Shown: in pieces, positions 15,945 to 16,121 of the stretch | How the letters are laid out: each line of letters begins with the position of its first letter | How positions within the stretch are numbered: position 1 is the first letter of the stretch | From: an uncultured Clostridia bacterium | GTDB lineage: Bacteria; Bacillota; Clostridia; Christensenellales; Borkfalkiaceae | NCBI GenBank assembly: GCA_937920115.1 | Contig: CALGVF010000284.1 | Span: forward strand, 1-16,121 | DNA: 16,121 nucleotides | Direction: 5' to 3' | Made by a program: the position numbers and the translations under genes | Notes under the pieces: generated by a model | Told to the model about the DNA's origin: nothing | Databases searched by the model: none | The model's input: the letters and a program-made list of their open reading frames with translations, nothing else

Positions 15945-15974
15945 CCTTTCTTCGGGTGAAAACCCGAAGAAAGG
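15945..15974 (+). terminator. Strong hairpin with GAAA tetraloop; terminator or attenuator candidate
   Basis: CCTTTCTTCGGGT (15945-15957) and ACCCGAAGAAAGG (15962-15974) form a perfect 13-bp stem closed by a GAAA tetraloop (GNRA class). G15944 and T15975 can add a G-U pair. It is the strongest stem-loop I found in the window, in the 88-base gap between the repeat lipoprotein and the next gene. The bases after it (TAAATTGCGTTATTAC) lack the usual T run on either strand, so intrinsic termination is uncertain. An mRNA-stabilising 3' end, or a structure lowering read-through into the enzyme gene, is equally possible. Confidence 0.5.
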
Positions 15975-16004
15975 TAAATTGCGTTATTACGGTAAGACTG
16001 TACG

Positions 16005-16010
16005 GGAGGA
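16005..16010 (+). promoter_or_regulatory. Ribosome binding site that fixes a GTG start
   Basis: GGAGGA lies 7 bases before GTG at 16018. The frame is open further upstream through the hairpin, and a TTG at 15979 is possible in principle, but only the GTG has a good ribosome binding site. It also places the first conserved beta strand at the N-terminus. Confidence 0.65.
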
Positions 16011-16017
16011 ACGCTCT

Positions 16018-16121
16018 GTGGTCTGTTTGCAACTCGATTTGGCGAGACAGAAAGAAAGTCTTGCGTTTATAAGAGATTACTTTAAAAAGGCGAAAAGTTG
16101 GGGGTACGATACGATACTTTT
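16018..16121 (+). CDS. GH20-like glycosidase (beta-N-acetylhexosaminidase-like), 3' end outside window
   Basis: Only the first 34 residues are visible, starting at GTG with a good ribosome binding site. The segment LQLDLARQKESL (residues 4-15), then FIRDYFKKAKSWGYDTIL, matches the opening of GH20-type TIM barrels, where a D-x-x-R strand is followed by a helix and a G-[YF]-[ND]-T-[IL] strand. No signal peptide and no N-terminal GH20b domain precede the barrel, so a cytoplasmic enzyme acting on imported oligosaccharides is likely (inference). It is separated from the surface-protein genes by a strong hairpin, so it may be expressed at a different level. With so little sequence, another TIM-barrel hydrolase remains possible. 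Confidence 0.55.
   Translation, partial: MVCLQLDLARQKESLAFIRDYFKKAKSWGYDTIL

Overview
The window reads as one continuous plus-strand accessory locus for capture and uptake of a complex carbohydrate by a Gram-positive bacterium. It is probably an uncultured Bacillota/Clostridia-type gut anaerobe. This rests on lipobox signal peptides, AAGGAGG-type ribosome binding sites, the CUT1-type ABC importer with no ATPase gene, and the absence of SusC/SusD-like genes. Lineage below phylum level cannot be read from the sequence. Codon use looks uniform across all genes (rich in TCG, GCG, GAC, AAC), so no internal patch looks recently acquired. No rRNA, tRNA, CRISPR or mobile element is visible.

Layout: (i) 1-1574, the 3' part of a DUF4838-type glycosidase-like protein cut by the window edge. 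(ii) 1632-5278, a carbohydrate ABC importer: an unusually large lipoprotein solute-binding protein and two permeases. (iii) 5278-9513, a 1411-residue secreted protein whose start overlaps the stop of the second permease. It alternates about eight Ig-like modules with three beta-sandwich, lectin-like modules. (iv) 9529-11517, a second, complete DUF4838 lipoprotein, paralogous to the first gene. (v) 11527-12966, a lipoprotein with two BIG2-type Ig domains and a GLUG/beta-helix-like C-terminus. (vi) 13026-15929, a 967-residue lipoprotein with about six N-terminal repeats and three C-terminal tandem modules. (vii) 15945-15974, a very strong hairpin with a GAAA tetraloop. (viii) From 16018, the start of a cytoplasmic GH20-like glycosidase on a GTG codon.

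Working model (inference): the secreted and lipid-anchored multi-module proteins bind and present a glycan at the cell surface. The DUF4838 proteins act on it or bind it. The solute-binding protein and permeases import oligosaccharides, powered by an ATPase encoded elsewhere. The leaderless GH20-like enzyme trims the product in the cytoplasm. Genes from 1632 to 15929 are co-directional, with gaps of 59 bases or less and two stop/start junctions suggesting translational coupling, so they probably form one transcript. The modular surface proteins at 5278-9513 and 13026-15929, whose binding domains I could not assign to a named family, are the most novel-looking part. All functional statements rest on motif reading, without database searches.
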